Below are positions 23,067 to 31,701 of a DNA stretch of 48,785 nucleotides, in pieces. The notes under the pieces were generated by a model that saw nothing but the letters and a program-made list of their open reading frames with translations, made no database searches and was not told the origin of the DNA. Where the stretch lies: assembly GCA_017403885.1 (NCBI GenBank), contig JAFRDM010000037.1, forward strand, positions 1 to 48,785, read 5' to 3'. Each line of letters opens with the position of its first letter. Within the stretch, counting starts at the first letter, position 1. A program made the translations under genes and the position numbers. The stretch comes from Oscillospiraceae bacterium. Lineage in GTDB: Bacteria > Bacillota > Clostridia > Oscillospirales > Oscillospiraceae.

Positions 23067-25730
23067 TTATTTTTTCGCGATCAGCACGCCGCGTGCTTCC
23101 ACCTGCGTTTCACCGCTCAGGGCGCCCTGCGCGCCGCCGAGCAGCGCCGTCCAGCTCCCGTCCGGGAGCGTGACCGTCACGGCCTCGGCGTTCGGGTTGA
23201 TAAAGGCGCAGGCGACGAGCGCGCCGCCCTTCGTCCACTTCACGGAGATGACGTTGTCGTCATCCGCCTCGGCCTCGACCTCCGCGGTCGTGAAGAAGTC
23301 GTTGGAGCGCCGCAGGGCGATCAGCTCGCGGTAGAAGCGGCTCATTTCATAGGCGTCGCTTCCGGGGACGAGAGATTCCCAGTCGAGGTTGTTCACCGCG
23401 TCGGAGGAGGCGTAGCTGTTGCCGTCGCCGCCCTTGCTGCGCAGCATCTCCTCGCCCGCGAGGAAGAAGGGCGTGCCGCGCGAGAGCATCACGACGGACG
23501 CGCCGAGACGCTGCATGGAGAGCTTCTCTTCATTTGATGCGCCTGGACAGCTCGCGTTCAGCTTGTCCCAGAGCGTGTGGTTGTCGTGCGAGGACATGTA
23601 GTTGATCACCATCGCGTCGTTCACATGCCAGTTCGCGCCGAAATTCTTTCTGCCGCCGCAAATGCCGAAGATCACCTTCGCGGCGGTGGTCTTGTTGGCC
23701 TTGCCGTTGATGTAGCCCGTGTCCTTGATGTCGAACACGCTGCCCTTGAGTCCGTCGCGGATCACGTCGTTGAACACGGCGATCGAACCGACGGCGTTTT
23801 CCGAGCTCTTGATCATGCGGATGTTGGTCTGGCTGGCGCGGCGATCCTCGCGCAGCGGGGTGTCGCCGCCCGTCCAGCCCTCGCCGTAGATCAGGATCTG
23901 CGGGTCGATTTCGTGCAGGGCCTTCTCGATCGCCTGCATGGTCGTGATATCATGCAGGGCCATCAGATCAAAGCGGAAGCCGTCGATCTGATACTCCTTT
24001 GCCCAGTAGCAGACCGAGTCGACCATGTATTTGCGGAACATCGCGCGCTCCGAGGCCGTCTCGTTGCCGCAGCCGCTGCCGTTCGAGGGGCTGCCGTCCG
24101 CGCCGAAGCGGTAATAGTAATAGGGGACAACGCGGTTGAGATTGGAATCGAGACTGTAGGTGTGGTTGTATACCACGTCCATCACCACGCCGATGCCCTG
24201 CTGGTGAAGGCTCTGCACCATCTGCTTGAACTCGGTCACGCGCACCGCGCCGTTGAAGGGATCAATGGAATAGCTGCCCTCGGGGACGTTGTAGTTCTTC
24301 GGGTCATAGCCCCAGTTGAACTGCGGCGCGTCGGAGGCTTCATTCACGGTAGCATAGTCGTAGACTGGCTGGAGATGGACGTGCGTGACGCCGAGGTCTC
24401 TGAGATAGTCCACGCCCACCGGCACGCCCGCAGCGTTCGTCAGGCCCGTCTCGGTAAAGGCGAGATATTTGCCGGGATACTGTGAGGAGGCGATCGTGTT
24501 GGAGAAGTCGCGTACATGGACCTCCCAGATCACGGCGTCCTCGTACGACGCCAGATCCCTCTGATAGGCCGCGGCACGGAAGCCGACGGGATCGGTGGGA
24601 CCGAGGTCGATCACCATGCCGCGATCGCCGTTCACGCCCGCCGCGCGGGCATAGGGATCCACGGCCTCCTGCGTGCCGAGGCAGGTGGTGACGAGATAGG
24701 TGTAATAGGTGCCGTGCCCGCAGGCGCAGCTCGCCGACCACACGCCCTTGTCCCCGCGCTCCATCGCGATCTCGGCAAAGGGCTCGCCGCCGTCGCCTTT
24801 TTCGAACAGGCGCAGCGTGACCTCGCTCGCCGTCGGAGCCCAGAGCTTGAATACGGTCTTGTCGCCGACGATCGTTGCGCCCAGATCGTCGCCGTCGTAG
24901 ACGTAATCGGAGACGAACTCCTTGCTGTCGAAGATGCCCGTCGGCACGGCGGGGGCGCTGCCGTAGCCCTCGATCTCCACCGTGTAGCTGTGGGAGAGAT
25001 CGATCGGCTCGGCGAGCGTGATCGTCCCGAGCACGACCTCGTTGTCGAGACTGCTCAGGCTCTCGATCGGCAGAGCCCTGTCGCCGTCGAGGACGCGGAT
25101 CTGATCGAGGGAAGTGATGCGCGCGGCGGGTGACACGGTATAGCGGATCTCGGTCGGAGAGAGGATCCCGGCCATTTTGAAGCTGCGCCTCGCCTCGAGC
25201 GTCGCGCCGCCGTCCCGACTCATGTACTGCATTTCATCGCCGCTTTTCAAATAGATTTCCGTGCTTGGGCCCGTGAGGACGGCGAAGCGGTCGCCGTCAA
25301 AGTCCTTTGTTGCCTCGCCCCAGGAGCTGCCGCCCGGCTGGGAGCAATCGCGCCGGACGATAAAGCCGACTTCCTCGACCGATTCCGGCACGTTGAGGAC
25401 GACCTTGCCGCCATAGGCGCAGGGATGGAAGAGCTCGCCGTGACCGTCGCGGCCGGGGAACCAAACCCAGATGTCGCAGTTGTCATAGTTCCCGTTGGGG
25501 CTTGCCCAGTACAGCGTCAGCTGGCGGCAGCCCGCCTCGGGCGGAAGGCTGTACTCCGCCTCCGCCTGCGCGGGGGCCGCGGACGTTTCGGGGACGCTCT
25601 CTTCCGCCTGCGCGGGGGGCGGAGCGGCTTCTTCGGCGGCGGGCGGGCTCTTCGTCTTTCCGCAGCCGGAGAGCAGACCCAGCAGCATCAGCGCCGCGAG
25701 GATGAGAGACAGGAGCCTTTTCTTTTTCAT
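23067..25730 (-). CDS. pulA: Surface-anchored type I pullulanase (GH13) lipoprotein
   Basis: The 887-residue enzyme cleaves alpha-1,6 branches of pullulan, starch or glycogen. It starts with a lipoprotein signal (lipobox LSGC, Cys about 23) and a Pro/Ala/Glu-rich linker. A CBM41/PUD-like module follows (LTLYWASPNGNYDNCDIWVW, about 73-165). Then come a CBM48-like region (KLWAPTASEVTLRLFE) and the GH13 barrel. The pullulanase signature FNWGYDPKNYNVPEGSYS is present, with VMDVVYNHTY, GFRFDLMALHD and YMSSHDNHTLWD carrying the catalytic and binding residues. The lipid anchor means it works outside the membrane, so debranched products must be imported elsewhere. No transporter is adjacent. Confidence 0.93.
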   Translation of the reverse strand: MKKKRLLSLILAALMLLGLLSGCGKTKSPPAAEEAAPPPAQAEESVPETSAAPAQAEAEYSLPPEAGCRQLTLYWASPNGNYDNCDIWVWFPGRDGHGELFHPCAYGGKVVLNVPESVEEVGFIVRRDCSQPGGSSWGEATKDFDGDRFAVLTGPSTEIYLKSGDEMQYMSRDGGATLEARRSFKMAGILSPTEIRYTVSPAARITSLDQIRVLDGDRALPIESLSSLDNEVVLGTITLAEPIDLSHSYTVEIEGYGSAPAVPTGIFDSKEFVSDYVYDGDDLGATIVGDKTVFKLWAPTASEVTLRLFEKGDGGEPFAEIAMERGDKGVWSASCACGHGTYYTYLVTTCLGTQEAVDPYARAAGVNGDRGMVIDLGPTDPVGFRAAAYQRDLASYEDAVIWEVHVRDFSNTIASSQYPGKYLAFTETGLTNAAGVPVGVDYLRDLGVTHVHLQPVYDYATVNEASDAPQFNWGYDPKNYNVPEGSYSIDPFNGAVRVTEFKQMVQSLHQQGIGVVMDVVYNHTYSLDSNLNRVVPYYYYRFGADGSPSNGSGCGNETASERAMFRKYMVDSVCYWAKEYQIDGFRFDLMALHDITTMQAIEKALHEIDPQILIYGEGWTGGDTPLREDRRASQTNIRMIKSSENAVGSIAVFNDVIRDGLKGSVFDIKDTGYINGKANKTTAAKVIFGICGGRKNFGANWHVNDAMVINYMSSHDNHTLWDKLNASCPGASNEEKLSMQRLGASVVMLSRGTPFFLAGEEMLRSKGGDGNSYASSDAVNNLDWESLVPGSDAYEMSRFYRELIALRRSNDFFTTAEVEAEADDDNVISVKWTKGGALVACAFINPNAEAVTVTLPDGSWTALLGGAQGALSGETQVEARGVLIAKK

Positions 25731-25773
25731 TTCCTTTCACCTCGTTTTACAAAAAATGGATTGTCTAAAGGAT

Positions 25774-25798
25774 CATCCGCCGGCTTTGCCGGCGGATG
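25774..25798 (-). terminator. Terminator after the aminotransferase gene
   Basis: Perfect 11-bp arms (25774-25784, 25788-25798), TTT loop, AAAGAAA before and CCTTTAG after in the gene's direction. It lies 18 bases after the aminotransferase stop and before the pullulanase start. Confidence 0.8.
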
Positions 25799-25815
25799 AA
25801 AGAAAAACAAGATGA

Positions 25816-27093
25816 TCAGTCCGCCAGCAGTTTTTTCAGCGCGGCGAGGCGCATGCTGACACAGTATACCTCCATGGCCTGTTCAAGCTGCTCCGTCGGC
25901 GGGAGACTGGGCGCGACGCGCATATTGCTGTCGCGGGGATCCTTGCCGTAGGGGAAGGTCGCTCCGGCGCCGGTCATCGTCAGACCGGCCTCCTTGCAGA
26001 GCTGCCAGGTGGCCTTCGCGATGCCGCTCATCGTGTTGACGGACACGAAATAGCCGCCCTTGGGCTTTTCCCACTCGGCGATGCCGCGCGGGGCGATCTC
26101 GCGGTCGAGCCAGTCGAGCACGCAGCGGAACTTCGGTCCGAGGATCTCGCCGTGGCGCTTCATCAGCGCGATCACGCCGGCCTTGTCCTTGAGATAGCGC
26201 ACATGGCGCAGCTGGTTGACCTTGTCGAAGGAGATCAGCTGGGCGTTGAGCAGTTTTTTCATATAGGCCATGTTGTTCTGGCTGCAGGCGAACACCGCCA
26301 CGCCTGCGCCGGGGAAGGTGATCTTCGAGGTCGAGGCGAATTCGAAGACCATGTCGGCGTTGCCGTATTTCTCGCACTCGCCCAGAATGTCCGGGAAAGG
26401 CAGGTAGTCGCCGAAGAACTCGTGCATGCAGTAGGCGTTGTCCCACATCAGAAGAAAGTCCTTCGCCGCGGGCTTCATCGAGGCGATGCGGCGGATCGTT
26501 TCGGCGCTGTAGACGATGCCGTCGGGGTTGGAGTACTTCGGCACGCACCACATGCCGCGGACGTCGCCGTCGCGGATGAGTTCCTCCACCAGATCCATGT
26601 CCGGGCCCTCGGCGGTCATGGGGATCGTGATCATCTCCATGCCGAAGCTCTGGGAGATCGTAAAGTGACGGTCGTAGCCCGGGGCGGGGCAGAGCCACTT
26701 GACCTTTTCGAGCTTCGCCCAGGGCTTGTCGCTCATCACGCGGCCGTGAGTGTAAGCCTTGGCGATCGTGTCGTACATCAGCGTCAGCGAGGCGTTGCCG
26801 CCGCATAAGATGTTCTCCGGCTTTGTGCCCAGCATTTCGGCAAAGAGCCTCTGGCAGGAGGGCAGGCCCTCGAGATTGCCGTAGTTGCGCACGTCGATGC
26901 CGTCGCACATGTAGTCGCTGTCGGAGCGCAGAATGTCCATCATTTCGCTCGTCATGTCGAGCTGGGCCTTGCCAGGCTTGCCGCGCGCCATATTCAGCGA
27001 CAGGCCCTTTGCCTTGATCGCGTCGTACTGCGCCTGCACCTCGGCCATCTCGCGCATGAGCTCGTCTCTGGTCATCTCGGCGTACTTTTTCAT
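25816..27093 (-). CDS. PLP-dependent aminotransferase, class I subgroup Ic (aspartate aminotransferase-type)
   Basis: This 425-residue protein fits the subgroup Ic / MocR-like aminotransferase family, known from corynebacterial-type aspartate aminotransferases and annotated elsewhere as alanine-glyoxylate type. Visible marks: the N-terminal GLSLNMARGKPGKAQLDMT substrate loop, GGNASLTLMYD, WDNAYCMHEFF, the PLP lysine in TSKITFPGAGV and the C-terminal SNMRVAPSLPP with the carboxylate-binding Arg. It is a single-gene unit, with AAAGGAA before the ATG. Amino-donor preference cannot be told from sequence. Confidence 0.88.
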   Translation of the reverse strand: MKKYAEMTRDELMREMAEVQAQYDAIKAKGLSLNMARGKPGKAQLDMTSEMMDILRSDSDYMCDGIDVRNYGNLEGLPSCQRLFAEMLGTKPENILCGGNASLTLMYDTIAKAYTHGRVMSDKPWAKLEKVKWLCPAPGYDRHFTISQSFGMEMITIPMTAEGPDMDLVEELIRDGDVRGMWCVPKYSNPDGIVYSAETIRRIASMKPAAKDFLLMWDNAYCMHEFFGDYLPFPDILGECEKYGNADMVFEFASTSKITFPGAGVAVFACSQNNMAYMKKLLNAQLISFDKVNQLRHVRYLKDKAGVIALMKRHGEILGPKFRCVLDWLDREIAPRGIAEWEKPKGGYFVSVNTMSGIAKATWQLCKEAGLTMTGAGATFPYGKDPRDSNMRVAPSLPPTEQLEQAMEVYCVSMRLAALKKLLAD

Positions 27094-27268
27094 AAATCGG
27101 TTCCTTTCTGATCCTGCGGCGTGTCGCCGTCGTAATTGTAGGGTACGCTTTGGTCAATCATACCATATCGAAACGCTTTCATCAAGCAAGTTTTCGGTTG
27201 TTTTTGATAAAGGGAAGGCTCTTTTCGCTCCGCCGGTGGAAGTTTCTCTTCCCCTTTGGCTCCCGCCG

Positions 27269-27277
27269 TGTTACAAT
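27269..27277 (+). promoter_or_regulatory. Candidate extended -10 promoter of the TauE/SafE-racemase pair
   Basis: TGTTACAAT at 27269-27277 matches an extended -10 element; no clear -35 precedes it. It lies 35 bases before the GTG start of the next gene. The rest of the 218-base gap 27094-27311 shows nothing else I can name. Confidence 0.4.
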
Positions 27278-27311
27278 GCCGTTGAAAAGAAGAGAAAAGG
27301 AGGATAAGACC

Positions 27312-28091
27312 GTGCGCGCGATGCTCATGCCGATGGAACTGACGCCCAAAATGATCCTGATCGTCGTGCTCGGGGTTTTCCTTGCCTCCTTTACCGACGG
27401 CGTAGCCGGGGGCGGCGGCATCATCTCGGTGCCGACCTATTTTCTGGCTGGCCTGCCCGCGCATCTGGCGCTGGGCACGAACAAGCTCTCCTCCTCGATC
27501 GGCACGGCGGTCTCGGCGGCGCGCTTCATCCGGGGCGGCTACGTCGACTGGAAGCTCGCCCTGCCCTCCGTCGCGCTGGCGCTCTATGGGGCGCATCTCG
27601 GCACGCGGGCGCAGCTTGCCCTCGACGAGCGCTATCTCAAATGGCTGCTGCTGATCGTGCTGCCGATCGTGGCCTTCGTCGTGCTGCGTCAGAAAAAGCT
27701 GCCGGAGAAAGCGGGCGAGACCCCGCCGGCGCGCCGCGCGGCGATCGTATGGGCGGCCTCGCTCGTCGTCGGCGCCTACGACGGTTTTTACGGCCCGGGG
27801 ACGGGCACCTTTCTGGTGCTGATCTTCTGCGGCCTTGCCAAAATGGATGTGCGGACCGCCTCGGGCAACGTGAAGCTTGTCAATCTCGCAAGCAACGTCG
27901 GCGCGCTCTTCACCTCGCTGATGCACGGCAAGGTCTTCCTCGTCCTGGGGCTGATCGGAGCGGTCGCGTCGATCGCGGGACATTATATCGGCTCGGGCAT
28001 GGCGATCAAAAACGGCTCGAAAATCGTGCGGCCGGTCATTCTGGTGGTGCTGGCCCTGCTTACGGTTAAAGTGATTACGGAGTTGATCTGA
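27312..28091 (+). CDS. TauE/SafE-family membrane permease
   Basis: The best start is GTG 27312, eight bases after AGGAGG, giving 259 residues. The protein is almost wholly hydrophobic with about eight helices and an internal repeat: the first copy has FTDGVAGGGGIISVPTYFLAGLP, the second YDGFYGPGTGTFLVLIF. This is the paired motif of the TauE/SafE (DUF81) family, thought to export sulfite, sulfoacetate or other small organic anions. No sulfonate gene is nearby. It overlaps the racemase gene by one base, so the two are translated together. Confidence 0.85.
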   Translation: MRAMLMPMELTPKMILIVVLGVFLASFTDGVAGGGGIISVPTYFLAGLPAHLALGTNKLSSSIGTAVSAARFIRGGYVDWKLALPSVALALYGAHLGTRAQLALDERYLKWLLLIVLPIVAFVVLRQKKLPEKAGETPPARRAAIVWAASLVVGAYDGFYGPGTGTFLVLIFCGLAKMDVRTASGNVKLVNLASNVGALFTSLMHGKVFLVLGLIGAVASIAGHYIGSGMAIKNGSKIVRPVILVVLALLTVKVITELI

Positions 28092-28801
28092 TGAAAAAGA
28101 AAACGATCGGCATCCTCGGCGGCATGGGGCCGCTGGCCACGATGGACCTCTATAAAAAGATCATCCTCTCGACCGAGGCCGACTGCGACAACGCCCATAT
28201 CCGCGTGTATATCGACGGCAACTCCGCCATCCCCGACCGCACGGCTGCGATCCTCTCCGGGGGAGAGGACCCGGTACCGGAGATGCTCTCTGCGCTGCGC
28301 AATCTCGAAAAATGCGGGGCGGACTGCGTGGTGATGCCCTGCAACACCGCGCACCATTTTCTGCCGCGTCTGCAGGCGGAGACGGAGCTGCCGATCCTCG
28401 ATATGACGGCGATCACGGCCGCGGTCTGCGCAAAGCGCTATCCGGGACGGCGCGCCTGCCTGCTCGGCACGAAGGGCACGATCGCGGCGCAGATATACGA
28501 CGACGCGCTGAAGGCGGCGGGCGTTGACTTCCTCGTCCCGAACGAAGCCGAGCAGACCGAGCTGATGCGCCTGATCTACGACGTGGTCAAGGCCTCGCGG
28601 CCGCTCGAGCCGGAGACGGAAAGCTGGCACGCCCTGCTCTCGGAGCTTTTCGGGCGCGGCGCGGACTATTTCATCCTCGCCTGCACGGAGCTGCCGATCC
28701 TCGCGGATCATCTCGGACATCCCGGTCCCTTCGTCGATCCCACGCTGGAGCTGGCGAAGGCGGCGATCCGCTTCTGCGGCTATCGGGTAAAAGAGAAATA
28801 A
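28091..28801 (+). CDS. Aspartate/glutamate racemase family protein
   Basis: The 236-residue product matches the Asp/Glu racemase fold: N-terminal IGILGGMGPLATMDLY, first catalytic-Cys motif MPCNTAHHF (about 82) and second LACTELPIL (about 196). Both cysteines needed for deprotonation and reprotonation are present, so it should be active. It is probably an aspartate racemase (YgeA/RacD type). It shares a one-base overlap with the permease gene upstream; whether the permease moves the product is unknown. Confidence 0.9.
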   Translation: MKKKTIGILGGMGPLATMDLYKKIILSTEADCDNAHIRVYIDGNSAIPDRTAAILSGGEDPVPEMLSALRNLEKCGADCVVMPCNTAHHFLPRLQAETELPILDMTAITAAVCAKRYPGRRACLLGTKGTIAAQIYDDALKAAGVDFLVPNEAEQTELMRLIYDVVKASRPLEPETESWHALLSELFGRGADYFILACTELPILADHLGHPGPFVDPTLELAKAAIRFCGYRVKEK

Positions 28802-28817
28802 GCATGCAAAACAAGCG

Positions 28818-28842
28818 AGCGGCGGGCTTTCAGCCCGCCGCT
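28818..28842 (+). terminator. Terminator after the racemase gene
   Basis: 11-bp arms (28818-28828, 28832-28842) with a TTC loop, then TGTCGATTAT. The U tract is weak. Confidence 0.65.
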
Positions 28843-28940
28843 TGTCGATTATGGATAATTCTGCCGCCGCCGCTTTGGGAATTGTGACGAAATTATGAAC
28901 GAAGCATGATTACCCCCTACACTTTCCGGCGCTTATCGAA

Positions 28941-28946
28941 TATAAT
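28941..28946 (+). promoter_or_regulatory. -10 element upstream of the dicarboxylate/amino acid symporter gene
   Basis: A perfect TATAAT, preceded by an AT-richer patch but by no convincing -35 at 16-18 bases. It is 60 bases upstream of the ATG at 29006, in the 204-base gap after the racemase gene. Confidence 0.45.
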
Positions 28947-29005
28947 ACTCTCAGGATCATATCCAAAAAACCGGACCAAAAAATGAGAAGGGAGAAATCA
29001 AGTCA

Positions 29006-30244
29006 ATGAGTCAAAAGAAAAGCATGAACCTCGGCGTGAAGATCCTGATCGGCTTGGTGGCGGGCATCATCGTCGGCGCCATCTTCTGGGTGGCCATGGG
29101 CGCGGAAGCGGCCGGCGCGTTCACCGGAAAGTACATCAAGCCTTTCGGCGATATTTTCGTCAACCTGCTGAAGTTCATCGTCGTTCCGCTGGTGCTGCTG
29201 AGCATCATGGACGGCGTGATCGGCATGGGCGATATCAAGAAGGTCGGCAAGATCGGATGGCAGACCGTCGCCTACTTCCTGGTGACCACCGCCATCGCCT
29301 GCGTGATCGGCCTGATCGTCGCGAGCCTCTTCAAGGGCAGCTTCCCCGTGCTGCAGCTGGCTGAGGGCTCGGCGTACGAGGCCAAGAGCGCCGATCTGAT
29401 GAGCACCATCGTCAACATCTTCCCGAACAACGCGATCAATCCGCTCTCCACCGCCTCGATGCTGCAGATCATCTTCATCGCGCTGATCTTTGGCTGCGGC
29501 GTGCTGGTCGCGGGTGAGAAGGGCAAGCCCTTCGGCGATTTCATCACCTCGTTCAACGAAGTTACGCAGCGCGTGATGAGCTTCATCCTCGCGGTCTCCC
29601 CCTACGGCGTCTTCGCGCTGATGGTTTGGGTCGTCGCCGCCCAGGGCCCGAAGATCCTCGGCTCGCTCGGCCTTGTCCTGCTGGCCGCCTACATCGGCTA
29701 CATCCTCCACGTCGTTCTGGTCTACACGGCCTCTGTCAAGATCTTCGCCAAGGTCTCTCCGATGACCTTCTTCAAGAAGATCTTCCCGGCCGCGGCCTTT
29801 GCCTTCACCTCCACTTCCTCTGTCGCCACGCTCCCGATCACCAAGGAGTGCTGCGATGAGATGGACATCGAAAACGACATCTCCTCCTTTGTTCTGCCGC
29901 TCGGCGCGACGATCAACATGGACGGCACGGCCATCTACCAGTGCGTGGCCGCGGTTTTCCTGGCCAAGTGCATCGGCATCGACCTGACGGTCGGCCAGAT
30001 GGTCATGATCGTTGTCACCGCGACGCTGGCCTCTATCGGCACGGCCGGCACCTCCGGCGCCGGCATGATCATGCTGGCTATGGTGCTCGAATCCGTCGGC
30101 ATCGAGCCGATCTACATCGGCATCATCTACGGCATCGACCGTCTGTTCGACATGGGCCGTACCACGCTCAACATCATCGGCGACGCCTCCTGCGCCCTGT
30201 GCGTCAACACCTGGGTCGGCAGCAAGGAAAAGAAGAACGCATAA
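29006..30244 (+). CDS. Dicarboxylate/amino acid:cation symporter (DAACS/GltP family)
   Basis: A 412-residue membrane protein of the glutamate/dicarboxylate carrier family. It has the first-hairpin serine-rich loop in the form STSSVATLPITKEC, the LPLGATINMDGTAIYQ helix that builds the cation and substrate site, and TLASIGTAGTSGAGMIML. Eight helices plus two re-entrant loops are expected. Likely substrates are glutamate, aspartate, serine or C4 acids with Na+ or H+. AAGGGAG precedes the ATG. It lies between a -10 element and a strong terminator, so it is a single-gene unit. Confidence 0.93.
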   Translation: MSQKKSMNLGVKILIGLVAGIIVGAIFWVAMGAEAAGAFTGKYIKPFGDIFVNLLKFIVVPLVLLSIMDGVIGMGDIKKVGKIGWQTVAYFLVTTAIACVIGLIVASLFKGSFPVLQLAEGSAYEAKSADLMSTIVNIFPNNAINPLSTASMLQIIFIALIFGCGVLVAGEKGKPFGDFITSFNEVTQRVMSFILAVSPYGVFALMVWVVAAQGPKILGSLGLVLLAAYIGYILHVVLVYTASVKIFAKVSPMTFFKKIFPAAAFAFTSTSSVATLPITKECCDEMDIENDISSFVLPLGATINMDGTAIYQCVAAVFLAKCIGIDLTVGQMVMIVVTATLASIGTAGTSGAGMIMLAMVLESVGIEPIYIGIIYGIDRLFDMGRTTLNIIGDASCALCVNTWVGSKEKKNA

Positions 30245-30271
30245 CGCGCTTTTCTCCGACAAGCACATATC

Positions 30272-30304
30272 AAAAAGCGGCTTCCCGACGGGAAGCCGCT
30301 TTTT
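30272..30304. terminator. Bidirectional terminator after the symporter gene
   Basis: Perfect 15-bp arms (30272-30286, 30290-30304), loop GAC, with A5 and T5 at the outer ends. It serves the symporter and the convergent gene that ends at 30363. Confidence 0.92.
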
Positions 30305-30362
30305 GTTATGAGGATCCGGACAGAAAAACGCAGGGGCCGCCGCACGCGGCGGCTCATGCTTC

Positions 30363-31460
30363 TCACATCAGGCCCAGACCCTTGGCGACGATGCAGATGA
30401 AGTCCTGCACGTTCGTCACGATCGTCGTGGCCGAGAGCGAGCCGCGGTCGATGAGCTTGTTGACCACGAACTCGTCCGCGTCGACGCAGTAGAAATACAC
30501 GGGCCGCACCGTACCGTCTTCGCGTACACGGAAGGAGGGCGTCATGTTGCCGGTCGCGATCGTGTGCAGCATCGTGGCCTGACAAATCACGGTCGAAGCC
30601 TTCTCGACGAGCGCGCGCATGCGGCTCTGCGCCTCATAGGCGTTGCCGACAACCTCGGGCAGCGGGCCGTCGTCGCGGATCGAGCCGGCCAGCACAAAGG
30701 GCACGTTGTGCTTCACAACGCTGTACATGATGCCGTTCTCGATGCGGTAATCCTCGAGGAACTGCGGGATCGAGCCGCTTCGCCGCACAAGGTTGATCAC
30801 GTCAAGGTGGTTGTAATGCCCGTTGGGCATGGACTGCTGGGTATAGATATCCTGCCCCAGCGCCGTGTGCAGCAGCCCGCCCTCAAGATCGTGCGTCGCC
30901 AGCGCGTTGCCGGCCATCAGCCCGTGGGCGTAGCCGTTCTCGACAAGCTGCTGCATCGCGAAGCGCGCGTCGCGGTCGAAGGCGAAGGCGGGGCCCATCA
31001 CCCACAGGATGTTGCCCTCCTCGCGTTCGGCCTTCAACAGCTCGATCAGCCGGTCGTAATCGCGGGCATAAGAGGTCTCGCGGCTGCGGCCCTGCCGAAA
31101 GACGAACTGATCGCTCCCCGCGGCTGCGTTCTCGTCGAAGCCGTGGGCGTGGAGGTAGATGCCCTCCTCCCCGCGCTCCGTGCGGCCGAGGATCACGCGG
31201 TCGCCGCGGCGCAGGTTGCGGTTCTCCACCACCGCGAGCGTGCCGTCGTCCCGGAGCACGACGCTCGAGTCCATACGGCTCTTTTCGGCAAGACGCCACT
31301 CGCCGCCGATCTTGTAATACTCGGGATACATCGAGGTGCTGTGGAAGCCCTCGGGCGCGACGCCGTCACGATCCACGACCGCCCAGGCGGCGTCCGGCGC
31401 GTTCTTCAGCTGCGGCGAGGAAAAGTCCGGCGCATGATAGGCCGGGAATACGAAAGCCAT
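30363..31460 (-). CDS. TIGR00300-type protein (LOR/SDH conserved region; ornithine cyclodeaminase/arginine dihydrolase-like)
   Basis: From ATG 31460 (GGAGG upstream) the product has 365 residues. Its C-terminal half has the family's Rossmann-like marks HGLMAGNALATHDLEGGLLHTALGQ and PFVLAGSIRDDGPLPEV. The family occurs in archaea, where members are reported as ornithine cyclodeaminases, and as part of cyanobacterial ArgZ/AgrE and plant LOR/SDH proteins. The middle part holds IYLHAHGFDENAAAGSDQFVFRQ. No arginine or ornithine genes flank it, so the substrate is open. It has its own promoter and terminator. Confidence 0.75.
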   Translation of the reverse strand: MAFVFPAYHAPDFSSPQLKNAPDAAWAVVDRDGVAPEGFHSTSMYPEYYKIGGEWRLAEKSRMDSSVVLRDDGTLAVVENRNLRRGDRVILGRTERGEEGIYLHAHGFDENAAAGSDQFVFRQGRSRETSYARDYDRLIELLKAEREEGNILWVMGPAFAFDRDARFAMQQLVENGYAHGLMAGNALATHDLEGGLLHTALGQDIYTQQSMPNGHYNHLDVINLVRRSGSIPQFLEDYRIENGIMYSVVKHNVPFVLAGSIRDDGPLPEVVGNAYEAQSRMRALVEKASTVICQATMLHTIATGNMTPSFRVREDGTVRPVYFYCVDADEFVVNKLIDRGSLSATTIVTNVQDFICIVAKGLGLM

Positions 31461-31496
31461 GGCAAATACCTCCGACAATGAGTCTCTTCTTCCTGT

Positions 31497-31525
31497 ATTT
31501 TACTACGGAAGAGGAGCGCAATCAA
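31497..31525 (-). promoter_or_regulatory. Sigma-A promoter of the TIGR00300-type gene
   Basis: On the minus strand TTGATT (complement of 31520-31525), a 17-base spacer and TAAAAT (complement of 31497-31502), 36 bases before the start codon. The rest of the gap to 31701 shows only a CCGGATCCGG palindrome and pyrimidine runs, with no clear terminator for the carrier gene ending at 31702. Confidence 0.75.
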
Positions 31526-31701
31526 GCGTATCTTCTCACAAAACCGGCGCGGCTGGCCCGGCCGCCGGGACGCGGTCTGTCGTCTTATCCGCGACGGGGC
31601 GGCCGCTGTATTCTGTCACGGAAAACCTTTTTTCGCCGGATCCGGAAAGCCTGTCGTCGTTTTTTTCTCCCCGGTGAAAGAAGCTGTCTTTTTTCGGAGC
31701 G

